Assembly: GCF_003096415.1 (NCBI RefSeq)
Contig: NZ_QEKH01000014.1
Span: 62,001 to 126,000, forward strand
Direction: 5' to 3'
Origin: Victivallis vadensis
Lineage (GTDB): Bacteria; Verrucomicrobiota; Lentisphaeria; Victivallales; Victivallaceae
DNA length: 64,000 bases
The first letter of the stretch is position 1. Each line of letters starts with the position of its first letter. The notes under the pieces were generated by a model. That model was not told the origin of the DNA and ran no database searches. It saw only the letters and a list, made by a program, of their open reading frames with translations. The position numbers and the translations under genes were made by a program. Below are positions 25,903 through 34,124 of this stretch, piece after piece.

Positions 25903-26728
25903 CGCCGCCCCCGGAAATCCGGCGGAGAAACTCCCGCGGCGAGCAGCCGGTGTGCTTCCGGAATACCGTACTGAAGTAGTTGCTGTCGGAGAATCCGCAG
26001 CGCCGCCCCACTCCGGCGACCGTATGACGCGACGGCTCCAGCGAAAACAGCAGCTTCGCCTCCCTGATGCGCCGTTCCGTCAGGAGCTCCCGGAAACTCC
26101 TGCCGTTCGAGGCGCGGCGGATCGCACTTCCCAGATGGTTCGGATTCACCCGCAGAATCTCCGCCAGATCGGCGAGCGCCGGTTCCTGATGATATGAACG
26201 GTCGATAAACCGTTCGCACTGTTCCAGATAGTACGCATCGGAACGTTTCTTTCCCCCCGGAGGCCGCCGCTCCCGGCATCCGGCCAGCTCCATCCGGACC
26301 AGTTCGGCAAGCCAGCGCGCGTGAAAACGAATTCCGGCAACCGACTTTTCAGCCAGTTCGGCAGGCTGCCGCCCGACGAACTCCGGCGGCAGTTCTTTTC
26401 CGAAACGGAAATACCCGATATAGGCGATCGCCGCCAGGTAGCCGTCGAGCAGGACCGGCGCGGCGCAATCCCAGATTCCGTTCGGACAGCAACCGCAGAA
26501 GGAACGTCCGCAAGCGGCCAGCAGCTTGCTGCGCGCTTTGTTTTCGGAGCAGACTTTCAGGCCGCCCGGCCGAAGCTTCGCCCACCGGCAGAACTCCCCG
26601 TGATGATAGTACTGGTCGGAAGCCAGCGCCAGTTCCGGGTACTCGACGAATCCCGGATGCAGCACCTCCAGATTCACCACCGCTCCCAGCTCAAGCTCCA
26701 GTCTCCGCATCGCGTCGGACAGCTTCAT
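25895..26728 (-). CDS. AraC-family regulator with PocR-type sensory domain
   Basis: A 277-residue transcription factor. Residues 1-150 resemble a PocR ligand-binding domain with its cysteine cluster (CSENKARSKLLAACGRSFCG and CPNGIWDCAAPVLLDG). The last 100 residues are a double helix-turn-helix AraC domain (LADLAEILRVNPNHLGSAIR, then VAGVGRRCGFSDSNYFSTVF). The ATG at 26728 is preferred because GGAGG lies 5 bases before it. It diverges from the FAD-dependent oxidoreductase gene at 26847, a plausible target, with roughly 118 bases of AT-rich DNA between them. Confidence 0.88.
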   Translation of the reverse strand: MKLSDAMRRLELELGAVVNLEVLHPGFVEYPELALASDQYYHHGEFCRWAKLRPGGLKVCSENKARSKLLAACGRSFCGCCPNGIWDCAAPVLLDGYLAAIAYIGYFRFGKELPPEFVGRQPAELAEKSVAGIRFHARWLAELVRMELAGCRERRPPGGKKRSDAYYLEQCERFIDRSYHQEPALADLAEILRVNPNHLGSAIRRASNGRSFRELLTERRIREAKLLFSLEPSRHTVAGVGRRCGFSDSNYFSTVFRKHTGCSPREFLRRISGGGVT

Positions 26729-26846
26729 ACCTGCCTCCATTTCCGTTTTCTGTGATAATTTAAGATTTTTTCGCGGAAAATTCAAGGTTTATTCTAAAAA
26801 AACGATTATTTTTAAAGTTGCAACCACTAAATATGGAGTGAATCTC

Positions 26847-28154
26847 ATGAAAACTTATCTTGAACCGGCCAGAACCCTTCCCGTCGTCGGAACCTGTGAC
26901 GTGCTTGTCGCCGGAGCCGGTCCCGCCGGAATCGGCGCCGCGCTCGGAGCCGCCCGCTGCGGCGCGTCCGTGTTCCTGCTCGAAGCCGCCAACTGCGTCG
27001 GCGGCATGGCCACTGCGGGCATGATGTCGCACTGGTGCGGCGGCACCGAGTCGCCGCTGCTCGACGAAATCTTCAAGCGCACCAAATCCTCGCCGCTGCT
27101 CCCACCCGCGACCAGCGAACGCGCCAACCCGTGGGCCACCGCGCACGAAGCGCAGAAAACGGCGGTACAGGAGCTGCTGCTCGAAGCCGGCGTGACTCTT
27201 CAGTACCATACCCGCATCGCCGGGGCCGTGGTGGAGGACAATACCGTCAAAGGAGTCATCACCGAAAGCAAATCCGGCCGTGAAGTCATCCTCGCCCACA
27301 CCGTGATCGACGCAACCGGGGACGGCGATGTCGCGGCAGCGGCAGGAGCGGAATTCGTGCTGGGCCGTCCTGAAGACCACGGCTGCCAGCCGGTTACGCT
27401 GATGTTCCGCATCGGCGGGGTCGATCACAGCCGCGCGATCTTCCCCGGCAGTTTTGAAAGTCTGGTCGACGTGCCGAAAGGGGAAATTCAGGCGCTCGGC
27501 CATGAACACCTCCCCTTCCCCGCCGGCCATGTACTGCTCTATCCCGCGCCGCTGCCCGGCGAAGTCTGCGTGAATATGACCAACGTGACCGGTGTGAACG
27601 CGACCGACGTGCGCGAACTGACCCGCGCCGAGCTGACCTGCCGCGAACAGATGGTGAAGATCGTGCAGTTCCTGCGCGAATTTGCACCGGGTTACGAAAA
27701 CTGCTACGCCGTGACCAGCGCCGCCAACGTCGGAGTCCGTGAAACCCGCCACTTCAAGGCTCTTTATCAGCTGAATGAAACCGATATCGTCGAAGCCCGC
27801 ACTTTCGACGACTGGATCGCCACGCGCAACCATTTCAACTTCGACATCCACAACGTGAAAGGGCCGGGGCTGGACGCCAACGGGGCACAGCACAAGTTCC
27901 GCTCCAAAGGGAAGTACACCATCCCGTACCGCAGTTGCGTCCCCGAAAAGCTCGACGGCCTGCTGCTCAGCGGCCGCAACATCGACGGCACCCACAAGGC
28001 GCACTCCAATTTCCGGGTGATGCCGATCTGCCTGAACATCGGCCAGGGCACGGGCGTCGCCGCCGCCCTCGCCGCCCGCAACAACATCCCGGCCCGCGCC
28101 GTAGATGTCAAAGCCGTACAGGCGGAGCTGATGAAAATGGGCATCCGGCCCTGA
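26847..28154 (+). CDS. FAD-dependent oxidoreductase (FAD_oxidored family)
   Basis: A 435-residue flavoprotein. The N-terminal Rossmann motif is VLVAGAGPAGIGAALGAARC with the acidic LLEAA end, a VGGMATAGMMSHW segment follows, and IDATGDGDVAAAAGAEF is the second nucleotide motif. The family oxidises varied small molecules, often near glycan genes, and the substrate is unknown. The ATG at 26847 follows GGAGTGA at a good distance. It faces away from the PocR-AraC gene, which may control it. A repeat block begins 4 bases after its stop codon. Confidence 0.87.
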   Translation: MKTYLEPARTLPVVGTCDVLVAGAGPAGIGAALGAARCGASVFLLEAANCVGGMATAGMMSHWCGGTESPLLDEIFKRTKSSPLLPPATSERANPWATAHEAQKTAVQELLLEAGVTLQYHTRIAGAVVEDNTVKGVITESKSGREVILAHTVIDATGDGDVAAAAGAEFVLGRPEDHGCQPVTLMFRIGGVDHSRAIFPGSFESLVDVPKGEIQALGHEHLPFPAGHVLLYPAPLPGEVCVNMTNVTGVNATDVRELTRAELTCREQMVKIVQFLREFAPGYENCYAVTSAANVGVRETRHFKALYQLNETDIVEARTFDDWIATRNHFNFDIHNVKGPGLDANGAQHKFRSKGKYTIPYRSCVPEKLDGLLLSGRNIDGTHKAHSNFRVMPICLNIGQGTGVAAALAARNNIPARAVDVKAVQAELMKMGIRP

Positions 28155-28158
28155 CACC

Positions 28159-28203
28159 GGCGGCAAGGTGCCGCTGCCGGGGCGGCAAGGTGCCGCTGCC
28201 GGG
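28159..28203 (+). repeat. Two tandem copies of a 22-bp GC-rich unit
   Basis: GGCGGCAAGGTGCCGCTGCC-type units occur at 28159-28180 and 28181-28202. The same unit appears at 44143-44164 and, inverted, near 56303-56327. Each can fold on CGGCA-AGG-TGCCG. Confidence 0.9.
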
Positions 28204-28397
28204 TGCGCACGCCAATGCCCCTCCGGGGGGCGTGCGGGCAACCAGCATAGGCAAAGCATTGGTCGGTCTGCATAACCACTTACACGGCATATAAATAAGG
28301 CCGTAATACCATTTACGCGGCACATAAGTAAGACTACGTCGCCTTATACGCGGCGCACAACAAGCGCGGGTTCGCGCCGCGAACGAATGTGAGGGAA

Positions 28398-28418
28398 TTA
28401 CTTGCCTTTGGCAAGTAA
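28398..28418. repeat. Hairpin with covarying arms, copy 1
   Basis: TTACTTGCC and GGCAAGTAA are 9-base perfect arms around TTT. The matching place in the other copy has different bases that still pair (see 56161-56182). Confidence 0.85.
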
Positions 28419-28650
28419 CGAGGAACGGTAGTGACGAAGCCGAACGTAGTGAGCGAAGCCCCCCTGGCGCAGCCCGCAACGCGGGCGATGAAGGGTTGGC
28501 CGCCGCAGGCGGACAAGTAAGCGGCGAAGCCGCGCCCGCGAGCGGAAGCGCTCTGCAACCGGACTGGCCTCCGCAACCGGCGAGGGGGTCCGGGGGACGT
28601 GCGCGACGTCCCCCGGAGCCATCCGCGGGCCGGAGGTCCGGCGCTCACCA

Positions 28651-28721
28651 CCCTCCGGGCACCCTGCCTGTTCTTGCGCTTAAAAGTTGTTACCCTCCGA
28701 GCGCCCTGCCTGTTCTTGCGG
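28651..28721 (+). repeat. Direct repeat, two 29-bp units 42 bp apart
   Basis: The unit CCCTCCGxGCxCCCTGCCTG plus TTCTTGCG occurs at 28651-28679 and 28693-28721 with a few mismatches. Confidence 0.85.
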
Positions 28722-28849
28722 CAATGCGAAGTTGAATATAAAACTCACGTGCGAATTGAAAGCGAAGATGAATCTCCGCACTCCAAGGACGCTTCGCGTC
28801 GCAGGAGCAAGCCTCCAAGGGGAAATCCCATTTCCGTAAACTTGCATAC

Positions 28850-29213
28850 AATGCAACTATCCGGCGACCTCGCGACCGGCTATCTCGGCGATTCCAAGGC
28901 GGGAGAACAGGTCGGTTTCTGGATCAGGACCACAACCGGAGAAACACTGGTCAGCAATTTTTCCCGGAATCAGAACCTGGTGCAGCAAAGCCAATATGTC
29001 TCCGGCACCGATCATGACCTCGGCTTCGGAGACAACTTTTTCGACGTTCACTGGACACATCCGGACTATCTCAGCAACCTCACCATCGGTGTCGGTGAAA
29101 GAGCCCCTGCACCGCCCACCGGCCAGCCGCTTCCCAACGCCTGGATTACCCTGCCGTTCGGCGGAAGCGCTTGCGCCGCCTGCGTCTGCATCCGCCGCCA
29201 AAGCCGAGCCTGA
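28850..29213 (+). pseudogene. C-terminal remnant of an exported protein with a sorting-type tail
   Basis: The frame from about 28850 reads as a beta-rich domain (LGFGDNFFDVHW, LTIGVGE) and ends with a Pro-rich spacer PAPPTGQPLPN, a hydrophobic stretch and a basic tail RRQSRA. This order resembles PEP-CTERM-like surface-sorting signals. The upstream part of the frame is repeat DNA and there is no signal peptide or ribosome site, so the gene seems to have lost its 5' end to the repeat insertion. The sorting-signal reading is inference. Confidence 0.45.
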
Positions 29214-29228
29214 CCGTTCCTTCGCATA

Positions 29229-29544
29229 CCGCATGGAATTTTCCTGTTGCAATACAGGCCATCCGGTGCTATATTGCAGGAAACTGTTCAGGAGAAAACA
29301 TCATGTATTGTATCCGCTGCGGCCTGCAATTGCCGGATGACGCCAAGAGCTGTTCCCGGTGCGGCACTCCCGTTCCCGGCATGGTTCCGCATGGAATTTT
29401 CCTGTTGCAATACAGGCCATCCGGTGCTATATTGCAGGAAACTGTTCAGGAGAAAACATCATGTATTGTATCCGCTGCGGCCTGCAATTGCCGGATGACG
29501 CCAAGAGCTGTTCCCGGTGCGGCACTCCCGTTCCCGGCATGGCT
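29229..29544 (+). repeat. 158-bp tandem duplication of promoter and gene start
   Basis: Bases 29229-29386 and 29387-29544 are nearly identical. The unit contains a promoter (TTGCAA, 17 bases, TATATT at 29247-29275 and again at 29405-29433), an AGGAG site, and the first 28 codons of the zinc-ribbon gene. As 158 is not a multiple of three, the first copy leaves frame after codon 28 and only the second leads into a full gene. Confidence 0.95.
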
Positions 29545-29632
29545 CCGCCGCAGTCCGGCCTGCCGTGGGCGATCCTTGCCTGCGTCTGCTGCTGTCCCGC
29601 CACCGGGATCGTCGCGATCGTCTACGCCCTGA
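29303..29632 (+). pseudogene. Truncated duplicate of the zinc-ribbon/CD225 gene
   Basis: The ATG at 29303 starts the same 28 residues as the intact gene (CIRCGLQLPDDAKSCSRCG) and then runs into the second promoter copy and continues out of frame to 29632. Its product would be a bare zinc ribbon followed by an unrelated tail. It has its own promoter copy, so a short peptide could be made. Confidence 0.75.
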
Positions 29633-29811
29633 AATCGGCGGAGCTGTTCAAACAGCAGAAGTGGGAGGAAGCCCGGAAAGCCGCCGCGAAATCGGTCCGC
29701 TGGTCCTGGATCTCCGTCCACACCGCTATTGTGCTCACGCTGGCCTACATGGTCTACGGCGTAATCCTGCTCTACCGGCAGCTCGATCAATTCGACCAAC
29801 TGATGAAATGA
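29461..29811 (+). CDS. Zinc-ribbon and CD225/dispanin-like membrane protein
   Basis: A 116-residue protein. Residues 1-26 form a zinc ribbon (CIRC ... CSRCG). From residue 34 a CD225/dispanin-like pattern follows: GLPWAILACVCCCPATGIVA, then a YALKSAELFKQQKWEEARKAA amphipathic segment split by a loop, and a second membrane helix. Such proteins sit in the membrane with both ends in the cytoplasm and their bacterial role is unknown. It has its own promoter at 29405-29433. Its TGA overlaps the next ATG, so it is coupled to the DUF2752 gene. Confidence 0.82.
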   Translation: MYCIRCGLQLPDDAKSCSRCGTPVPGMAPPQSGLPWAILACVCCCPATGIVAIVYALKSAELFKQQKWEEARKAAAKSVRWSWISVHTAIVLTLAYMVYGVILLYRQLDQFDQLMK

Positions 29812-30200
29812 ACATCCGTCAACCGCTTTCACTCAAACATCCGCTGGTTCTGGCCGCGGGAGCAGCCGCGGCGGCGGCCGGAGCCGTGCTGCTTTACTTC
29901 TCGCCGCCCGGCAGGAGCTGGTATCTTCCCCCCTGCCCGCTTCACGAACTGACCGGCCTGTATTGTTCGGGCTGCGGCACCACCCGCTCTTTCTACGCCC
30001 TGCTGCATGGGCGTTTCGCGGAGGCGGCCACCTGGAATCTGCTGTTGTATCCGGCGCTGCTCCTGGTTGCGCTGCTGCTGTTCCGGCCCCGCCTTGCGCT
30101 CAACCGATACCTCTGCGTATCGGTACTGGCCGTCATTCTGATCTACTGGGTGCTGCGGAATTTGCCGTGGTACCCCTTCACCTTATTGGCGCCGCACTGA
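29808..30200 (+). CDS. DUF2752 family membrane protein
   Basis: A 130-residue protein with three hydrophobic segments and the DUF2752 hallmark CPLHELTGLYCSGCGTTR between the first and second. Function is unknown; members often sit next to dispanin/CD225-like genes, as here. The ATG overlaps the upstream stop codon (ATGA), and the next gene starts 2 bases after its stop. Confidence 0.85.
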   Translation: MNIRQPLSLKHPLVLAAGAAAAAAGAVLLYFSPPGRSWYLPPCPLHELTGLYCSGCGTTRSFYALLHGRFAEAATWNLLLYPALLLVALLLFRPRLALNRYLCVSVLAVILIYWVLRNLPWYPFTLLAPH

Positions 30201-30202
30201 AA

Positions 30203-30712
30203 ATGATGCACAGGATTCTGATTATCGGCTGTTGCGGCGCGGGAAAAACCACCCTTGCCCGGGAACTCGGCGCCCGGCTGGGTCTGGAGCCGGTCCATCT
30301 CGACCGGCTCTGGTGGCGGCCGGGCTGGCGGGAACGCGGCCGCGAGGAGTTCGACGCGGAGCTGGCGGAACTCCTCCGCCGCCCGGAGTGGATTCTCGAC
30401 GGCAACTTCCAAAGGACGCTCCCGGAGCGGCTGAAATTCGCCGACACCGTGATCCTGCTGGAATACCCCCGGAGCCGCTGCCTGTGGAACACGTTCAAAC
30501 GTTACTTCCGCTATCGCGGCACTTCGCGGCCCGATGTCGGCGAAGGCTGCCCGGAGCGGCTGAACCTCCCTTTTCTGCGCTACATCTGGAACTACAACCG
30601 CGTCACGCTGCCGCGCGTACAGGCCGCCCTTGAAGCGGCTCCGGCCGGATGCCGGATCATCCGCCTCGCTTCCCCGGCGGCGACGGCGGCGTTTCTGAAA
30701 CGTTTTTCCTGA
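30203..30712 (+). CDS. P-loop nucleotide kinase, FlaR/adenylate-kinase-like
   Basis: A 169-residue cytoplasmic P-loop protein with Walker A GCCGAGKTTLAREL, then HLDRLWWRPGWRERG and WILDGNFQRTLPERL, which are conserved in the FlaR/topology-modulation group of adenylate-kinase-like proteins. The LID-like basic segment follows (RYFRYRGTSRPDVGEGCPERL). The natural phosphate acceptor is unknown. It is the last gene of the CD225-DUF2752-kinase set. Confidence 0.85.
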   Translation: MMHRILIIGCCGAGKTTLARELGARLGLEPVHLDRLWWRPGWRERGREEFDAELAELLRRPEWILDGNFQRTLPERLKFADTVILLEYPRSRCLWNTFKRYFRYRGTSRPDVGEGCPERLNLPFLRYIWNYNRVTLPRVQAALEAAPAGCRIIRLASPAATAAFLKRFS

Positions 30713-30724
30713 ACATGCGGGGCT

Positions 30725-31708
30725 TTACAATGTATTTTCCTGACCCGCAACTGCTTCTGCATCCTGCTGCGGCGATTGAAAGGTCTCGCGGAGCCATTCG
30801 GCAGCCCTGCCGCCGTCGGTCAGCAGCATCCGGCCGACGCTGAATGCCAGCGGTCCCGCCCACAGCAGCGCGACCGCCGCGATCACTCCAACAGCCAGCA
30901 GCGTCCGGCCGCGCCGATATGCGAATTTGCGCAATTCGCGCGGTACTTCAGGAGGACCGCTCGGCGGAAACGGAAAGTAGTCCATTCGCTGCCGTTTATT
31001 CAGGATATCCAGCGCCTGCTCTTTCATCGTACACATCGCCCGGTAAAAACAGGTAAAAGCGATGATGCAGAGGATGAAACCGGCCAGCGGAATCCAGCCG
31101 ACCAGCCACGAACAGCAGAAAATGCAGCAGGCGACCAACGCATTCTGAACGCCGCTTTCCCGCTGCCGCAAGCCGCTTTTGAAGTGGAGTTTCTCCAGTT
31201 TGACCGCCAGCGAATAAATCGCGTTGAACACCCAGAACATGCCGAAAACCGGGATGAACAGCAGCGCCAGCCGGATCACCGGCGGCAGCCGGTTCTGCGA
31301 ATGCGGAATCAGGCTCCAGAAGAATCCGAGCAACGTGATGCTGCTCCAGCTGAGGATCAGCATCACGATTACGGACACGGCGGAATAAATCAGGATTCCA
31401 TTCACACCGAATACCAGCCGGATATTTTCGAGCGCGAAAGAGAGCAGAAACAGCACTCCGCACGCCATCACCGAATGGAAAAACCAGACGAACCGCCTTT
31501 CTATCGCATGTTCCCGGATCGCCCATCGCGCGCAGAGCGTCGGCATCATCGCGCCGAACGGAGTGAACTGCATCATCTCCCAATTCGCGCCGTCCCGGGA
31601 AATCCGGCTCTCTGCCCCGATGATTCCATCCGCCGTCATTTCAGCGACTTCCGCAAACGAATAGCGCCGCTCTCCGAAACCCATGATCAGATAAGAGCCT
31701 TGTTCCAT
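30725..31708 (-). CDS. GYF_2/DUF4339-type membrane protein
   Basis: A 327-residue membrane protein. Residues 1-50 resemble the GYF_2 (DUF4339) fold (YSFAEVAEMTADGIIGAESRI and GANWEMMQF), followed by about seven hydrophobic helices and a cytoplasmic loop rich in Pro before the last helix. Its job is unknown; such proteins often carry RDD or zinc-ribbon partners. It is convergent with the kinase gene. Confidence 0.7.
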   Translation of the reverse strand: MEQGSYLIMGFGERRYSFAEVAEMTADGIIGAESRISRDGANWEMMQFTPFGAMMPTLCARWAIREHAIERRFVWFFHSVMACGVLFLLSFALENIRLVFGVNGILIYSAVSVIVMLILSWSSITLLGFFWSLIPHSQNRLPPVIRLALLFIPVFGMFWVFNAIYSLAVKLEKLHFKSGLRQRESGVQNALVACCIFCCSWLVGWIPLAGFILCIIAFTCFYRAMCTMKEQALDILNKRQRMDYFPFPPSGPPEVPRELRKFAYRRGRTLLAVGVIAAVALLWAGPLAFSVGRMLLTDGGRAAEWLRETFQSPQQDAEAVAGQENTL

Positions 31709-31803
31709 ACCGCCCCCGCTGGTTGTACCATAGTCGGAGTTACTATATCCGTCCGGAGAGCGGCTGTCAACCCGGAATGCGAAGATTTTCCTCCGCTTTC
31801 CCG

Positions 31804-34110
31804 TTACTCCGCAACAGTTCCCTGCCGGCCGAGCAATTCACCGGAGGGCAGTTCGACGGTGTACGCCCTGCCGCCGACCGTGACCGTGATGCTCCTGAGC
31901 TCCCGATTCATCCTGCCGTCGGCAACGGCAAGCTCGACCTTGCCTTCCCGGAACTTCGCCGCCAGCGCGCAGGGGGCGGAGACCGTAACCGCGCCCAAAG
32001 GAGTTTCCAGTCCGGCTGAGGCGTCGTAAAACACCGCTTCGACCGTATTCCCCAGCCGGGCCGCCTGAACCTTCACCGTATTGGAAAGGATCTCCGGCAG
32101 CCGCTCCGGCACCTTGCCGTCGCAGGAGACGAAGTAGGCGTAGGAACCGTCCTTCACCTCGCGGCCATGATCGATCCACATCGAGAAAAGCTCGACCTCA
32201 TTCTCCTCGACGCCTTTATTGGCTTCCGACAGCTTCCGCCAGCCGGTCGTGCGTTTTTCGCTCTTGTGCGCGATTTTTCCGGAGGTCGCCTGCGGCAGCA
32301 CGCCGTACACGAAGCCGTTGTTTTCCACCCACTCGACGCCATGCTTTCGCACCACCGGATTGTTGCCCTTTCTCAGGGGCTGTTCGACCGTGGTGAAGAT
32401 ATTGCCGTCGTATTCGGGGGCGAGGTTTTCGATGCCCGCGCCGAGCGCGAGAAAGAGGTCTCCGAAGAAGAAATACGCTTTGTTCGCCCGGAGTTTCAGA
32501 ATTTCCGGATTCTCCTCACGGCGGGCGGGATTCTCCACAACCGAGTCGTTCACCTTGTCGAAAATGAATCCGGCAGCCGCGTCCTGATCCGGCAGCACCG
32601 CACCGGCGGCGAACTCCCCGCGGGAGCCGTATCCGAGCCAGTTCTCGACCGGCTTGAGTTCTTTCACCTGCCGCTCGGTGGTGCCGGGAAGCATGGTCAG
32701 GATCGCCGCGCCGAGCGCCCTGGAACTTTCGCCGCCTTCGCGTTCAAAAATGGTCTGGCCGTCGCAGGTGAACAAATTGAAGCCGCCGGCTCCGCCGTAA
32801 TAGCTCTCCAGCCCGTTGGTGCGGTTGGAGACCATGTTCACGAACACATAATAAGCCGGATTCTTGCGGATCAGGTCGTCGTTGTTGAAGAAGTACCGGG
32901 TGCCATGATACTGTCCCATCGGGAAATTCAGCATAAAAAGATTCTTCGCTTTCGCCTCCCTGCGGAACTGGTCCAGCTCGGCCCGCTGCTCAGCCGAAAG
33001 TCGGTCGCGGAAATTCCGGTTCAGGTTGTCGGCCAGCGTCAGCGACGGAATCACCCGTTTATCCCCGTAACCGGGCCGGGCGTTGCCGCGCTCCAGCACC
33101 GGCGGAATCGTCCCCTTGTAGAAGTAGAACGAAGAGCCGCGGAAGAAGTTGAAAAGAGCATCCAGCGCCCGTGCGTCCAGCGCCGCCGCCCACGGCGTTC
33201 CCTTCAGCTTCGCGATGATGTTCAGCGAACCGTTGGTGCCGTGGATCGGATATCCCCAGATCAGGCACTGGCGGCCATGCCCCCAGCCCGCGCCGTCGGC
33301 GGTGAAACCCTCGATCCAGAACGCGTCGTCATAGGTGTTCTGCGACACATTCGAGATGCTTTTGTTGACCACCTCGCTCAACACGTCCACCATCTCCGGC
33401 GAATCGTTGACCAAAGCCGCCTCCAGCAGCGGCCGGTAGGCGGTCGCGTTGCCGCCTACCCACCAGACGTGCTTGCGGAAGCGCTGCACATCGACGATCT
33501 TCGCATCCGTCGCGTCGCCGCGCACCGGCTGGCTCCACGCCTGGAACGCGAGCTTTTTCAGCGCGGCGGCAACCTCCGGCCGGCACCCCGACTCCATATC
33601 GCCGATCATCGCCAGATAGATCCACGCCCCCGCTTTCGGCATCGCGAAACAGGAGCCGTGAAAACGGCCGTTGCGAATTTTATTTCCCCGGTCGAATTCG
33701 ATCTTCGCGTAATTCAGCACGCCCCGGTAAAGTTTTTCCTTTGCGGCGGCGCGTTCCTCCTCCGCAAACTTGCCGTCGCGCAGGTCCAACGCGATCCGCA
33801 GCAGCCGGTCGAAAGCGCTGGTGAGCATGTTCAGCACCGGCGTCTGGATCTGCATCGTGTCGAATTTCGGATCACCCCAGTTGTTCTTCCAATACTCCGA
33901 CTCCAGCTTTGCCAGATCCCGGAACGAACCGTTGCCGTCCAGTTGCGCCAGCAGCTCCGCACCGGAACGTTTGTCCGACAGATCCAGCCACGGCGTCGTT
34001 TGGGCCAGCTCCCGTTTCATGTTCAGCACCGCATCCCGCTTCTGCGCGGAATCCGCCCCCGTCAGCAATCCGGCACACAGCGCCAGTCCGATCACACCAA
34101 TCCGTTTCAT
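31804..34110 (-). CDS. Polysaccharide lyase family 8 (hyaluronate/chondroitin lyase-like), copy B
   Basis: A 768-residue exported lyase that would cut uronic-acid-containing glycans by beta-elimination. A signal peptide (to about GLLTGAD) precedes the alpha/alpha toroid with GFTADGAGWGHG and HGTNGSLNIIAKL near the active site. The beta-sandwich half carries TMLPGTTERQ, YFFFGDLFLALGAGI, FTTVEQ and MWIDHG, all as in PL8. The ATG at 34110 is preferred, with AAGGAG 9 bases upstream. It is the last gene of the seven-gene operon and is closely related over its whole length to the protein at 37104-39407. Confidence 0.87.
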   Translation of the reverse strand: MKRIGVIGLALCAGLLTGADSAQKRDAVLNMKRELAQTTPWLDLSDKRSGAELLAQLDGNGSFRDLAKLESEYWKNNWGDPKFDTMQIQTPVLNMLTSAFDRLLRIALDLRDGKFAEEERAAAKEKLYRGVLNYAKIEFDRGNKIRNGRFHGSCFAMPKAGAWIYLAMIGDMESGCRPEVAAALKKLAFQAWSQPVRGDATDAKIVDVQRFRKHVWWVGGNATAYRPLLEAALVNDSPEMVDVLSEVVNKSISNVSQNTYDDAFWIEGFTADGAGWGHGRQCLIWGYPIHGTNGSLNIIAKLKGTPWAAALDARALDALFNFFRGSSFYFYKGTIPPVLERGNARPGYGDKRVIPSLTLADNLNRNFRDRLSAEQRAELDQFRREAKAKNLFMLNFPMGQYHGTRYFFNNDDLIRKNPAYYVFVNMVSNRTNGLESYYGGAGGFNLFTCDGQTIFEREGGESSRALGAAILTMLPGTTERQVKELKPVENWLGYGSRGEFAAGAVLPDQDAAAGFIFDKVNDSVVENPARREENPEILKLRANKAYFFFGDLFLALGAGIENLAPEYDGNIFTTVEQPLRKGNNPVVRKHGVEWVENNGFVYGVLPQATSGKIAHKSEKRTTGWRKLSEANKGVEENEVELFSMWIDHGREVKDGSYAYFVSCDGKVPERLPEILSNTVKVQAARLGNTVEAVFYDASAGLETPLGAVTVSAPCALAAKFREGKVELAVADGRMNRELRSITVTVGGRAYTVELPSGELLGRQGTVAE

Positions 34111-34124
34111 TGCGATATTCTCCT

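Larger units (their letters stand above)
28159..28600 (+). repeat. Long repeat family, copy 1
   Basis: This stretch matches, in inverted orientation, about 55980-56330. Shared landmarks in order are the 22-bp unit, ATAACCACTTA, GCGCCGCGAACG-ATGTGAGGGAATTA, a hairpin, AACGAGGAACG-TAGTGACGAAGCCGAACGTAG, and GAAGGGTTGGCCGCCGCAGGCGG. It is rich in small hairpins (CCGCC-GCA-GGCGG, GCGGC-GAA-GCCGC). I see no protein-coding logic; it reads like a structured mobile or REP-like repeat. Confidence 0.8.
28155..29228. other. Repeat-rich non-coding stretch with one decayed gene end
   Basis: About 1.07 kb between the oxidoreductase and the zinc-ribbon/CD225 genes. The first part is repetitive DNA (entries at 28159, 28159-28600 and 28651). 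The second part, from about 28850, holds what looks like the C-terminal end of a secreted protein. Frames across the repeats are rich in Arg, Pro and Ala and show no known fold, so I do not call them genes. Confidence 0.7.

Noticed and set aside
28599-29213. Intact protein-coding gene
   Set aside because: Its first 80 codons are repeat DNA with no ribosome site or signal peptide; only the end looks like real protein.
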